A stretch of DNA of 64,000 nucleotides. Origin: Pseudomonas khorasanensis (GTDB taxonomy: Bacteria > Pseudomonadota > Gammaproteobacteria > Pseudomonadales > Pseudomonadaceae). The stretch is taken from contig NZ_JABWQP020000009.1 in the NCBI RefSeq assembly GCF_014268505.2, forward strand, positions 62,001 to 126,000. Direction: 5' to 3'. A program made the translations under genes and the position numbers. Each line of letters begins with the position of its first letter. Position 1 is the first letter of the stretch. Below, piece after piece: positions 32,370-40,928 of this stretch. A model generated the notes under the pieces. That model had not been told where the DNA came from. It did no database searches and was given only the letters and a program-made list of their open reading frames with translations.

Positions 32370-32678
32370 GTGAATACCCTGACTGCCCTGACCACTGCCT
32401 CGATCATCGGCCTCACCGCCAGCCTCGCCCACGCGCGCGATCTGGGACCTGACGAAGCGCTTCGTTTGCGCGACGCTGGTACTATCGTCTCCTTCGAGAA
32501 GCTCAACGCCATCGCGCTGGAAAAACATCCCGGTTCGGAAATCACCGAAACCGAGCTGGAAGAAGAGTACGGCAAGTTCATTTATCAGATCGAACTGCGC
32601 GACCCGAAAGGTGTGAAGTGGGATCTGGAATTGAACGCAGTCAATGGTGAAGTGCTCAGGGATCATCAGGATACGTAA
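32370..32678 (+). CDS. PepSY domain periplasmic protein 1
   Basis: The 102-residue protein has a signal peptide ending AHA and a mature PepSY fold: DEALRLRDAGTIVSFEKLNA, then AIALEKHPGSEITETELEEE, then IYQIELRDPKG. It sits first in a run PepSY-PepSY-response regulator-sensor, the order of P. aeruginosa PA2659-PA2656 (bqsPQRS/carRS region). PepSY proteins there are thought to act in the periplasm as metal-linked or sensor-modulating partners. The next start overlaps this stop (TAATG). Confidence 0.88.
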   Translation: MNTLTALTTASIIGLTASLAHARDLGPDEALRLRDAGTIVSFEKLNAIALEKHPGSEITETELEEEYGKFIYQIELRDPKGVKWDLELNAVNGEVLRDHQDT

Positions 32679-32989
32679 TGAAGTTTAATATTCGCGCCAC
32701 CCGCCTGACGGCGCTGGCGCTGGTGTTTTTTTGCACCACTGCCGTGGCCCGCGACCTCGATCAGGACGAGGCGCTGGACCTGCGTCGCCAAGGCGTGATC
32801 CTGCCGTTGGAGCAAGTGCTGCAGCAGGCCATGGATCGCTACCCCGGCGCCAAATTGCTGGAAGTCGAGCTGGAAGAAAAACACGACGTGTACATCTACG
32901 AAGTCGAATTGCTGACGCTCGAAGGCGTGGCGCGCGAGCTGCACTTGAAGGCCGATACCGGCGAGTTAGTCAAAGACAAGGAAGATTGA
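32678..32989 (+). CDS. PepSY domain periplasmic protein 2
   Basis: The 103-residue paralogue of the preceding gene has a signal peptide ending AVA and DEALDLRRQGVILPLEQVLQ, then AMDRYPGAKLLEVELEEK. The two mature domains align along their length, so they arose by tandem duplication. It is three bases from the response regulator start. Highly acidic EVELEEKHD could bind cations; that is inference. Confidence 0.88.
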   Translation: MKFNIRATRLTALALVFFCTTAVARDLDQDEALDLRRQGVILPLEQVLQQAMDRYPGAKLLEVELEEKHDVYIYEVELLTLEGVARELHLKADTGELVKDKED

Positions 32990-32992
32990 TCG

Positions 32993-33661
32993 ATGCGTTT
33001 GCTTCTGGTGGAAGACCACGTACCGCTGGCCGACGAACTGCTCGCCGGCCTGCAACGCCAAGGCTACGCGGTGGATTGGCTGGCGGACGGCCGGGATGCG
33101 GTGTATCAGGGCAGCAGCGAGCCCTATGACCTGATCATCCTCGACCTCGGGTTGCCCGGTGTACCGGGCCTGGACGTGCTCGCGCAGTGGCGGTCGGCCG
33201 GGCTGGCGATTCCGGTACTGATCCTGACCGCCCGCGATTCCTGGGCCGAACGCATCGAAGGTTTGAAGGCCGGAGCGGATGATTACCTGACCAAACCGTT
33301 CCATCCCGAAGAGCTGTATCTGCGCATTCAATCGCTGTTGCGCCGCTCCAAGGGGCAGTCCAACCAGCCCACCTTGCAGGCCGCCGGATTGCATCTGGAC
33401 GAGGGGCGCCAGTGTGTCGTTCGCGATGGCGCCGACATTCACCTGACCGCCGCCGAGTTCCGGCTGCTGCGCTATTTCATGCTGCATCCCGAACAGATCC
33501 TCTCCAAGAGCCACCTCGCCGAACACCTCTATGACGGCGAAACCGAGCGCGACTCCAACGTCCTCGAAGTCCACGTCAACCACCTGCGGCGCAAGCTCGG
33601 CAAAAGCGTGATCGAAACCCGTCGCGGTCAGGGTTACCTGTTCGGCGGGCAAGCTTCGTGA
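32993..33661 (+). CDS. bqsR: Response regulator BqsR/CarR (OmpR family)
   Basis: The 222-residue protein has a receiver domain with acidic start LLLVEDH, phospho-acceptor Asp51 in LIILDLGLPG, TARDSWAERIEGLKAG and Lys in YLTKPF, then a winged helix ending TRRGQGYLFG. This is PhoP-like. Identity with P. aeruginosa BqsR/CarR (PA2657) is inferred from gene order: PepSY pair before it, sensor after it, then TlpQ-like, carrier and CtpM-like genes. That system responds to Fe(II) and calcium in P. aeruginosa. It overlaps the kinase gene by four bases. Confidence 0.85.
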   Translation: MRLLLVEDHVPLADELLAGLQRQGYAVDWLADGRDAVYQGSSEPYDLIILDLGLPGVPGLDVLAQWRSAGLAIPVLILTARDSWAERIEGLKAGADDYLTKPFHPEELYLRIQSLLRRSKGQSNQPTLQAAGLHLDEGRQCVVRDGADIHLTAAEFRLLRYFMLHPEQILSKSHLAEHLYDGETERDSNVLEVHVNHLRRKLGKSVIETRRGQGYLFGGQAS

Positions 33662-34971
33662 GATCGATCCAGCGCCGTCTGAGCCTGGGTTTGATCAGTG
33701 TGATGGTGATCGTCGGTCTGGTGCTGGCGCAAACCAGTCTGTGGTTGTTCGAAGTCGGCTTGCAGCGCTATCTGGAAGCCGGCCTGCGCAACGATAGCGA
33801 GAGCTTGCTGGTGGCGCTGGTGCGTGGGCCGCAAGGTCTGCAACTGGATGAGCGGCACCTGTCGCCGGCGTATCAGCGGCCGTTTTCCGGGCATTACTTT
33901 CGCATCGACTTCTCCGACAGCCACTGGCGTTCTCGCTCGCTGTGGGATCAGGATCTGCCCTTGCTCGACCACCCGGGGCTGCACAGCAACCTGCAACTGG
34001 GCCCGGGCGGGCAACGCCTGCTGGTGCTGCGCTCGGACTATCGCCGGCTGGGTCAGTCGATCTCGATCAGCGTCGCGCAGGACTACACGCCGGTGAGCGA
34101 CAGCTTTCTGCGTATGCGCCAGATCGGCGTGGGCCTCGGTCTGGCGGCGTTGCTGCTGATTCTGTTCTTGCAGCGCCTGACCGTCCGGCGCGCCTTGAAA
34201 CCGCTGGAAAGAGCCCGCGAGCAGATCGCTCAGCTGCAGCAGGGTCAGCGTTCGCAACTCGATGATCAGGTGCCGGTAGAACTGGAGCCGCTGGTGGCGC
34301 AGATCAACCATTTGCTCGCGCACACCGAAGACAGCCTCAAGCGTTCGCGCAATGCCTTGGGCAACCTCGGCCATGCGCTGAAAACCCCGCTGGCGGTGCT
34401 GCTGAGTCTGGCAGCTAGCGACAAGCTCGATGATCACCCCGAGCTGCGCAAGATCCTCAAGGAGCAACTGGAACAGGTGCAACAGCGCCTCAACCGTGAA
34501 CTCAACCGTGCACGGCTCTCCGGTGACGCGCTGCCCGGCGCGCTGTTTGATTGCGACGCGGAATTGCCAGGTTTGCTGGCAACGCTGAACATGATTCACG
34601 GCGAGCATCTGGCCTTGAGCTACGTTGCGCCGGCGGGCCTGCAACTGCCGTGGGACCGAGAGGACTTGCTGGAACTGCTGGGCAACCTGCTCGACAACGC
34701 CTGCAAATGGGCGGACGCGGAGGTGCGATTGAGCGTGATCGAGCGTACTGATGGCTTCGCCTTGAGCGTGGAAGATGACGGGCCGGGCATTCCCGAAGAG
34801 CAGCGGGCTCAGGTGTTCAGTCGCGGTACGCGGCTGGATGAGCAGACCCACGGGCATGGGCTTGGGTTGGGTATCGTGCGCGATATTGTCGACACGTGGG
34901 GCGGCTTGCTGGTGTTGGGCGAGAGCGAGTGGGGTGGGTTGAAAGTGGTGGTTGAACTGCCTAAACGCTGA
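33658..34971 (+). CDS. bqsS: Sensor histidine kinase BqsS/CarS-like
   Basis: The 437-residue inner-membrane kinase has helix 1 (LGLISVMVIVGLVLA), a periplasmic sensor (about 30-155), helix 2 (GVGLGLAALLLILFL), HAMP, a dimerisation helix with His239 in LGNLGHALKTP, and an ATPase domain with LLDNACKWA, DDGPGIPEEQ and GHGLGLGIV. It is PhoQ-like in its kinase core. The RExxE iron(II) motif reported for P. aeruginosa BqsS is not visible: the corresponding helix reads LQRYLEAGLR around residues 35-44. Orthology is by gene order, and ligand preference may differ. Confidence 0.85.
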   Translation: MRSIQRRLSLGLISVMVIVGLVLAQTSLWLFEVGLQRYLEAGLRNDSESLLVALVRGPQGLQLDERHLSPAYQRPFSGHYFRIDFSDSHWRSRSLWDQDLPLLDHPGLHSNLQLGPGGQRLLVLRSDYRRLGQSISISVAQDYTPVSDSFLRMRQIGVGLGLAALLLILFLQRLTVRRALKPLERAREQIAQLQQGQRSQLDDQVPVELEPLVAQINHLLAHTEDSLKRSRNALGNLGHALKTPLAVLLSLAASDKLDDHPELRKILKEQLEQVQQRLNRELNRARLSGDALPGALFDCDAELPGLLATLNMIHGEHLALSYVAPAGLQLPWDREDLLELLGNLLDNACKWADAEVRLSVIERTDGFALSVEDDGPGIPEEQRAQVFSRGTRLDEQTHGHGLGLGIVRDIVDTWGGLLVLGESEWGGLKVVVELPKR

Positions 34972-34995
34972 CCGCGAAAACACCAGATTTTTCTT

Positions 34996-35085
34996 TGTGG
35001 GAGCGAGCCTGCTCGCGAAAAGGCAGGCTTAATCAACACCCCTGTTGACCAAGCTACCGCTTTCGCGAGCAGGCTCGCTCCCACA
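34996..35085. repeat. REP doublet
   Basis: TGTGGGAGCGAGCCTGCTCG and the inverted GCGAGCAGGCTCGCTCCCAC lie between convergent kinase and chemoreceptor genes. Confidence 0.9.
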
Positions 35086-35111
35086 TCGGAGCTGCGCGGT
35101 ACCAAGTCTCG

Positions 35112-37259
35112 TCAAACGCGAAACTGATCCATCAATCGCTGCTGCTGATTCGCCAGGCTGTTGAGCGACTGGCTCACCCGCGCCGACTCGTTCGCCTGCC
35201 CGGACAATGACTCCGTCACATCACGAATCGTCGCCACGTTGTTGTTGATTTCCTCCGCCACCGCACTCTGTTCTTCGGCGGCGCTGGCAATCTGCAGGTT
35301 CATGTCGCTGATCACCGTCACCGCATCGCCGATCTGCCGCAACGCCGTCACGGCTTGTCCCACCTGTTCAACGCTGCCTTGTGCCTGACGATGGCTGTTG
35401 CCCATCGAGCCCACGACTTCTTGCGTGCCGCTCTGCAATTGCTCGATGACCTGACGGGTTTCCTCCACCGACTCCTGAGTGCGGCGGGCGAGGTTGCGGA
35501 CTTCGTCGGCGACCACCGCAAAACCGCGTCCGGCTTCACCGGCGCGGGCCGCTTCAATGGCCGCGTTGAGCGCCAGCAAATTGGTTTGCTCGGCGATGGC
35601 GCGGATGGTTTCCAGCACGGTGCCGATTTTCTCGCTGTTTGTCGCCAGCCCTTCGACCTGCGCCATCGCCGCGCTCATGTCGGCGGCAAGGGTGTCGATG
35701 CTCGCGGTGGTGCGGTCGATCACGGTCAGGCCCTGGCGGGTGGCGCGGTCGGCATCCTTGGCGGCTTCGGCGGCCTGCGCGGCGCTGCGGGCGACGTCTT
35801 GAGCGGTGGCGCTCATTTCGTGGGAGGCGGTGGCGACCTGATCGACTTGACGGTATTGCTGCTCCATCCCGGCGCTGGTCTGCGTGGCGATGGCCGAGGA
35901 CTGGTCGGCCGTGTTGCGTGCGTCCTGCACCGAGCGTTTCACTTCGGCGATGATCGGCTGCAGCTTGTCGAGGAAACGGTTGAACCAGCCGGCCAGTTGC
36001 CCCAGTTCATCCTTCTTGTTGTAGGCCAGACGTCGGGTCAGATCGCCTTCGCCGCTGGCGATGTCTTCGAGCATGTGCGCCACACCGAGGATCGGCCGGG
36101 TCACGCTGCGCGCCATCAGCCACACCAACAGCAGGCCAATCAGCGCGGCGAGCACACCGAGGCTCAGTTCGATCAGCGTGCCCGAGGTATTGCTCGCATC
36201 CAGTTGCTGCTTGAGCGCTTCGGCGCGACTGACCAGAACTTTCTCCGGCACATCCAGCAACACGCCCCACGCCGGCCCGTCGGGAATAGGCTGGAACGGC
36301 GACAGCACTTTCAACTGGCCGTTGCTGTGCAGGCTGGACACGCCGTTGCTCGACGCCAGAAGGCGCAGCAGTTCCTTGCCGCTGGCCGGATCCACCGCCT
36401 CCAGGCGCTGGCTGAGCTTGCCGGCATCCGGACTGTAGCCGGCGAGCAGGCCGGCCGGGCTGACGATGCTCACGGCGGTCTGGCCGTCATAAAGCTTGCG
36501 GCTGGCGTTCTGACTGATCGATTGCAGGCTGTTGAGGTTGATGTCGACCGACAGCGAGGCGATGACTTTGCCATTGACCTGTAGCGGGAAGACGATGCTG
36601 GTCATCAGTACTTTCTGGCCGTCGATGACGTAGAAGTACGGCTCGATCACACACGGTTTGAGCGTGGTGCGCGGGCAGGTGAACCAGGCGTTGGCGGCCT
36701 GACCGCTGGGCCCGGTGCTGATGTCGGTCATGTCGCTTTCCGGCAGCGCCATCGAGGTGACCTTGCCCGGGGTCGGTTGCGACCAGTACAGGGCGAAACG
36801 ACCTTTTTCGTTGCTGCCCAGCTCAGCCTGATCGGCGAACAGTTCGTCCTTGCCGTCCAGCGCGTTGGCTTCGAACACCAGCGACAGGCCGAGCAGGTCC
36901 GGGTTGGCCTGCAGCGCGGACTTGACCTGACGGGTCATGTCTTCGCGCAGGTCGAAGGCATCGAGGAAACGCTTCTCGGCCTGTTCACGCAGGAACAGCA
37001 CCTGACGCGAGAAACCATGACCGTACTGGTAGGCGTCCATGAACTGTTGACGAATGCCGGCCGCCTGCACCTCACCTTGCGACTCGATACGCGCCTGCGC
37101 CGATTCGGTGAGCATTTCCATGCTTGAGGCTTTCACCAGCGCGGAGCTGTGCTCCATGCGATACAGCGAAAGACCCACCAGCAACGTCACGATACCGGCC
37201 AGACACAGGCCGGCGAGCAGGGTGATCTTCCACTGGATGGAGAGGTGTCTGAGCGACAT
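35112..37259 (-). CDS. tlpQ: Methyl-accepting chemotaxis protein, TlpQ-like (dCACHE)
   Basis: The 715-residue chemoreceptor starts at ATG 37259, which has AAGGA at proper spacing; the ATG nine bases upstream does not. The order is an N-terminal helix, a large periplasmic dCACHE domain (about 40-350, with YFYVIDGQKVLMTSIVFPL), a second helix, HAMP, and the signalling hairpin QTNLLALNAAIEAARAGE. The gene position next to BqsRS matches PA2654 TlpQ, a receptor for histamine and polyamines in P. aeruginosa. The call beyond MCP depends on that synteny. Confidence 0.88.
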   Translation of the reverse strand: MSLRHLSIQWKITLLAGLCLAGIVTLLVGLSLYRMEHSSALVKASSMEMLTESAQARIESQGEVQAAGIRQQFMDAYQYGHGFSRQVLFLREQAEKRFLDAFDLREDMTRQVKSALQANPDLLGLSLVFEANALDGKDELFADQAELGSNEKGRFALYWSQPTPGKVTSMALPESDMTDISTGPSGQAANAWFTCPRTTLKPCVIEPYFYVIDGQKVLMTSIVFPLQVNGKVIASLSVDINLNSLQSISQNASRKLYDGQTAVSIVSPAGLLAGYSPDAGKLSQRLEAVDPASGKELLRLLASSNGVSSLHSNGQLKVLSPFQPIPDGPAWGVLLDVPEKVLVSRAEALKQQLDASNTSGTLIELSLGVLAALIGLLLVWLMARSVTRPILGVAHMLEDIASGEGDLTRRLAYNKKDELGQLAGWFNRFLDKLQPIIAEVKRSVQDARNTADQSSAIATQTSAGMEQQYRQVDQVATASHEMSATAQDVARSAAQAAEAAKDADRATRQGLTVIDRTTASIDTLAADMSAAMAQVEGLATNSEKIGTVLETIRAIAEQTNLLALNAAIEAARAGEAGRGFAVVADEVRNLARRTQESVEETRQVIEQLQSGTQEVVGSMGNSHRQAQGSVEQVGQAVTALRQIGDAVTVISDMNLQIASAAEEQSAVAEEINNNVATIRDVTESLSGQANESARVSQSLNSLANQQQRLMDQFRV

Positions 37260-37328
37260 GGAAAACATCCTTATTCGATAAATATCTGAGGCTTTGCACT
37301 GTAGCGGCGCTAGAACAGGTTTCTTGAG

Positions 37329-37415
37329 CGGCAGGTTGCAAGCTGCAAGGCCGACCTGATCGTTCCATGCTCTGCGTAGGAACGATCAAGCTTGCCGCTT
37401 GCAGCTTGCCGCTGC
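37329..37415. repeat. Inverted repeat with GCAAGCTGCAAG arms
   Basis: AGCGGCAGGTTGCAAGCTGC on the left and GCAGCTTGCCGCT on the right pair imperfectly, with an inner GATCGTTCC/GGAACGATC stem. This is an intergenic Pseudomonas-type repeat upstream of both flanking genes. Confidence 0.6.
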
Positions 37416-37533
37416 TTCCTTCAAAGTGCGCGCCCTCTAATAAGACCCTTTTTGCAAATCCGCCGGTTAACTCCGGGCGGACTCATCCTGTCTGGCGGTG
37501 AATTGTCCATCGCAGTGTTTTTGAGGTAGTGAA

Positions 37534-38850
37534 ATGAATGCAGTCATAGCAGCCGTCGGCGTCATGCTGATCCTCAGCCTGTCGCGCGTGCATGTGGTGA
37601 TCGCGCTGATCGTCGGGGCGCTGGTGGGTGGCCTGACCGGTGGTCTGGGCATCGAAGCGACGCTCAAGGCGTTCAACAGTGGCCTGGGCGGCGGGGCGAC
37701 GGTGGCGTTGTCTTACGCGTTGCTCGGCGCTTTCGCTGTGGCGATTGCCAAGTCCGGCCTGGCCCATGCGCTGGCGGACAAGGCCCTGGCAATGGTTGAC
37801 CGCCAACATGCAACCGGCGGTGGCAACGTCAAATGGCTGCTGATCGGCCTGCTGTGGGTGGTGGCGATTGCGTCGCAGAATATTCTGCCGATCCACATTG
37901 CCTTCATTCCGCTGCTGGTCCCGCCGCTGTTATATGTGCTGACCAAGCTGCAACTCGACCGCCGCCTGATCGCCTGCGTCATGACCTTCGGTCTGATCAC
38001 GCCGTACATGTTTCTGCCGGTGGGCTTTGGCAATATTTTCCTCAATGAAATCCTGCTGGCCAACGTGGCGCGCAGCGGCGTCGACATCAGCGGGATCAAT
38101 GTTACCCACGCCATGGGTATTCCGGCGCTGGGCATGCTGGTCGGCCTCGGTATCGCGTTTTTCAGCTATCGCAAGAAGCGCGTTTATGACCTGGCCAGGA
38201 TCGAACAGGTCGAGCAGACGGCGGTGCAATACAACCCGCTGAGCCTGATGATTGCCGGCGTGGCGATTGCCGCCGCGTTCGTTATTCAGCTGTTGCTGGA
38301 CTCGATGATTATCGGTGCGCTGGCCGGGTTTCTGATCTTCTCGGCGTCGGGCATCGTCAAATGGCGCGAGACCGACGACCTGTTCACCGAAGGCATGAAG
38401 ATGATGGCGATGATCGGTTTCATCATGATCGCTTCGTCCGGTTTCGGCGAAGTCATCAAAGCCACCGGCGAAGTGCAGACGCTGGTGGAGACATCGGCGG
38501 CGTGGATCGATCACAGCAAGGGCGTCGGTGCCTTGATGATGTTGCTGGTGGGGCTGCTGGTGACTATGGGCATCGGCTCGTCGTTCTCCACGGTGCCAAT
38601 CCTCGCGGTGATTTTCGTGCCGCTGTGCGTGCAGCTGGGCTTCAGCCCGATCGCTATCGTTTGCATCGTCGGCACCGCCGGCGCGCTGGGCGATGCCGGT
38701 TCGCCAGCCTCGGACTCGACCCTGGGCCCGACCTCGGGTCTGAACATCGATGGGCAGCATCACCATATCTGGGACACCGTGGTCCCGACCTTCCTGCACT
38801 ACAACCTGCCGTTGTTGGTGTTTGGCTGGGCGGCGGCGATGGTTCTGTAA
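37534..38850 (+). CDS. Na+/H+ antiporter NhaC/YuiF-like family carrier
   Basis: The 438-residue protein has about 11-12 membrane helices. LITPYMFLPVGFGNIFLNEIL and the late GTAGALGDAGSPASDSTLGP segment are typical of the YuiF/HI1107 branch of ion transporters, often annotated as Na+/H+ antiporter or amino-acid carrier. The position matches PA2653 between tlpQ and ctpM. The substrate is not established; a link with the ligands of the neighbouring chemoreceptors is possible. Confidence 0.85.
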   Translation: MNAVIAAVGVMLILSLSRVHVVIALIVGALVGGLTGGLGIEATLKAFNSGLGGGATVALSYALLGAFAVAIAKSGLAHALADKALAMVDRQHATGGGNVKWLLIGLLWVVAIASQNILPIHIAFIPLLVPPLLYVLTKLQLDRRLIACVMTFGLITPYMFLPVGFGNIFLNEILLANVARSGVDISGINVTHAMGIPALGMLVGLGIAFFSYRKKRVYDLARIEQVEQTAVQYNPLSLMIAGVAIAAAFVIQLLLDSMIIGALAGFLIFSASGIVKWRETDDLFTEGMKMMAMIGFIMIASSGFGEVIKATGEVQTLVETSAAWIDHSKGVGALMMLLVGLLVTMGIGSSFSTVPILAVIFVPLCVQLGFSPIAIVCIVGTAGALGDAGSPASDSTLGPTSGLNIDGQHHHIWDTVVPTFLHYNLPLLVFGWAAAMVL

Positions 38851-38867
38851 AAATCCACAATTGCCAT

Positions 38868-38956
38868 TGTGGGAGCGAGCCTGCTCGCGAAGGCGTCGTG
38901 TCAGTCGACACATACGTTGCTGACCCAACGCTTTCGCGAGCAGGCTCGCTCCCACA
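38868..38956. repeat. REP doublet
   Basis: TGTGGGAGCGAGCCTGCTCG and its inverted copy sit between the carrier and the following chemoreceptor gene. Confidence 0.9.
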
Positions 38957-39048
38957 GGGGACTGGGTATTTCCCGGACTCAACTTTTGCCCCGGCGTGCC
39001 GTTAAAGCCTTTAACCACGCCAACAAAATCAAAAGAGTGAGCTCCCCG

Positions 39049-40731
39049 ATGCGCCTGAGTCTCAAGGCTAAAGTCCTGTCCCTTGCCGTTCTGCCGGTGC
39101 TGCTCTTTGCGCTGGTCATCAGCGTGACCACGCTGTTTATCCTGCAGGAGCAGGCGCGCAAGGAAGTCGAACAAACCCGCGAGCGTCTGCTCGGCGACGC
39201 CAAGGCCACCCTGCAAAGTTACGTCGCCGTTGCCATGAGCACGATCAAACCGCTGTACGACGCTGCCGCCCCGGGCGACGACGCGGCGCGGGCACAGGCG
39301 ATCAAACTGCTCTCGGGCATCCGCTACGGCAAGGACGGCTACTTCTTCGGCTACGACTCCGAGACCGTGCGCCTGTTCAAGGCCAACGACCCCGACGGCG
39401 TGGGCAAAAGCTTCAAGGACAACCGTGATCCGAACGGTGTCTACGTCAACCTCGGCCTGGTCAAAGTGGCCAAGGACGGCACCCACTATCTGCAATACAG
39501 CTCGCCGCTGCCGGGCAATGCCAAGGTGCTGGTGCCGAAACTCGGCTACACCCAATACCTGCCGAAGTGGGACATGGCGGTGGGTACGTCGGTCAACCTC
39601 GACGGTATCGAAGCGCAAGTGGCGCAGGTCGAAGCGCAAGTACAGGAGCGTGTGCAAGGCGTGGTGCTGAGTATCGTCGGCGTCGCGGTGCTGGTGCTGT
39701 TGGTGATCGCGGCAGCGGGCATGCTGCTGGCCAACACCATTCTGCGCCCGCTGACCCAAATGAAAGCCAGCCTCGACGATATCGCGGCGGGCGAGGGCGA
39801 CCTGACGCGCCGCCTGACCATCACCAGCCAGGACGAACTCGGCGAACTGGCCGGCTCGTTCAATCGCTTCGTCGACAAGATTCATGGGCTGGTGCGGCAG
39901 ATCACCGACATGACCACGCAACTGACCGGACTGGTCACGCAGGTGTCGGAGCAGGCCCAGCGTTCCGACCAGGCGATGGAGCGTCAGCGTCACGAAACCG
40001 ATCAGGTCGCCACCGCGATCAACGAGATGTCCGCCGCCGCCCAGGAAGTCGCCAAGAGCGCGCAGAACGCTGCCGTCGCCGCGCAACAGACCGATGAAGA
40101 AGGCCAGAGCGCCAAGCGCGTGGTTGCGGGCAGCATCAAACAGATTCATGCACTGGTCGATGACATCCGCAGCAGCGGAGTGTCGCTGGACAGCTTGCAG
40201 CAGGACGTCAGTTCGATTGTCGGCGTGCTGGGGGTGATCCGCTCGATTGCCGAGCAGACCAATTTGTTGGCCCTCAACGCGGCGATCGAAGCGGCACGCG
40301 CCGGCGAGGCCGGGCGTGGCTTTGCCGTGGTCGCCGACGAAGTACGCGCGCTGGCCAGCCGCACGCAGATCAGCACTCAGGAAATCCAGGGCATGATCGA
40401 CCGCTTGCAGGCGGGCACGCAGCAGGCGGTCGAGGCGATGCGCCGTTCCAGCGAGGCTGGCGATGGCACTTCACAGCAGGCCAATCAGGCCGGGGCGTCG
40501 CTGGATGCCATGGCGCAACTGATCGCGACGATCAACTCGATGAACGCCCAGATTGCCAGTGCGGCGGAAGAGCAGACGGCGGTGGCCGAAGAGATCAACC
40601 GCAGCGTTCATCAGATTGCGGTGGCGGTGGACAGTGTCGCGGATGAAACGCAGTTGGGTGCGCAGACGTCGCGCAGTCTGGCGGAGCTTGGCCAGCGGCT
40701 GGGCAAGCTTGTGGGCCAGTTCCGTATTTGA
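39049..40731 (+). CDS. ctpM: Methyl-accepting chemotaxis protein, CtpM-like (sCACHE_2)
   Basis: The 560-residue chemoreceptor starts at ATG 39049; the frame is open upstream only through REP sequence. The order is helix 1 (VLSLAVLPVLLFALVISVT), a single CACHE domain (about 35-190, with RYGKDGYFFGYD and LPKWDMAVGTSV, both sCACHE_2 signatures), helix 2, HAMP, and signalling tip QTNLLALNAAIEAARAGE. Synteny with PA2652 (CtpM, malate receptor) supports sensing of a small organic acid. Ligand specificity is inferred. Confidence 0.87.
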   Translation: MRLSLKAKVLSLAVLPVLLFALVISVTTLFILQEQARKEVEQTRERLLGDAKATLQSYVAVAMSTIKPLYDAAAPGDDAARAQAIKLLSGIRYGKDGYFFGYDSETVRLFKANDPDGVGKSFKDNRDPNGVYVNLGLVKVAKDGTHYLQYSSPLPGNAKVLVPKLGYTQYLPKWDMAVGTSVNLDGIEAQVAQVEAQVQERVQGVVLSIVGVAVLVLLVIAAAGMLLANTILRPLTQMKASLDDIAAGEGDLTRRLTITSQDELGELAGSFNRFVDKIHGLVRQITDMTTQLTGLVTQVSEQAQRSDQAMERQRHETDQVATAINEMSAAAQEVAKSAQNAAVAAQQTDEEGQSAKRVVAGSIKQIHALVDDIRSSGVSLDSLQQDVSSIVGVLGVIRSIAEQTNLLALNAAIEAARAGEAGRGFAVVADEVRALASRTQISTQEIQGMIDRLQAGTQQAVEAMRRSSEAGDGTSQQANQAGASLDAMAQLIATINSMNAQIASAAEEQTAVAEEINRSVHQIAVAVDSVADETQLGAQTSRSLAELGQRLGKLVGQFRI

Positions 40732-40737
40732 TCGCCT

Positions 40738-40925
40738 GAAAGCCCCTCACCCTAACCCTCTCCCAGAGGGAGAGGGGACCGATTGTGGGATCTGGCAGGG
40801 ATACGCCGACCTGAAAGTACTGCTTTGAATCCACTCGACTCGATCTTTCAGGTCGATGCAAGGTGCGGAACACCTCGGTCGGTCCCCTCTCCCTCGGGGA
40901 GAGGGCTAGGGTGAGGGGCTCTTGA
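40738..40925. repeat. Long terminal-inverted repeat element, CCCTCACCCTAACCCTCTCC type
   Basis: The left end CCCCTCACCCTAACCCTCTC followed by AGAGGGAGAGGGGACCGA is mirrored at the right end by TCGGTCCCCTCTCCCTC and GAGAGGGCTAGGGTGAGGGG. The two roughly 45-base arms enclose about 90 non-repeated bases containing an inner GACCTGAAAG/CTTTCAGGTC stem. There is no coding capacity. This widespread proteobacterial element resembles a MITE or a bidirectional terminator. Confidence 0.75.
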
Positions 40926-40928
40926 TCT

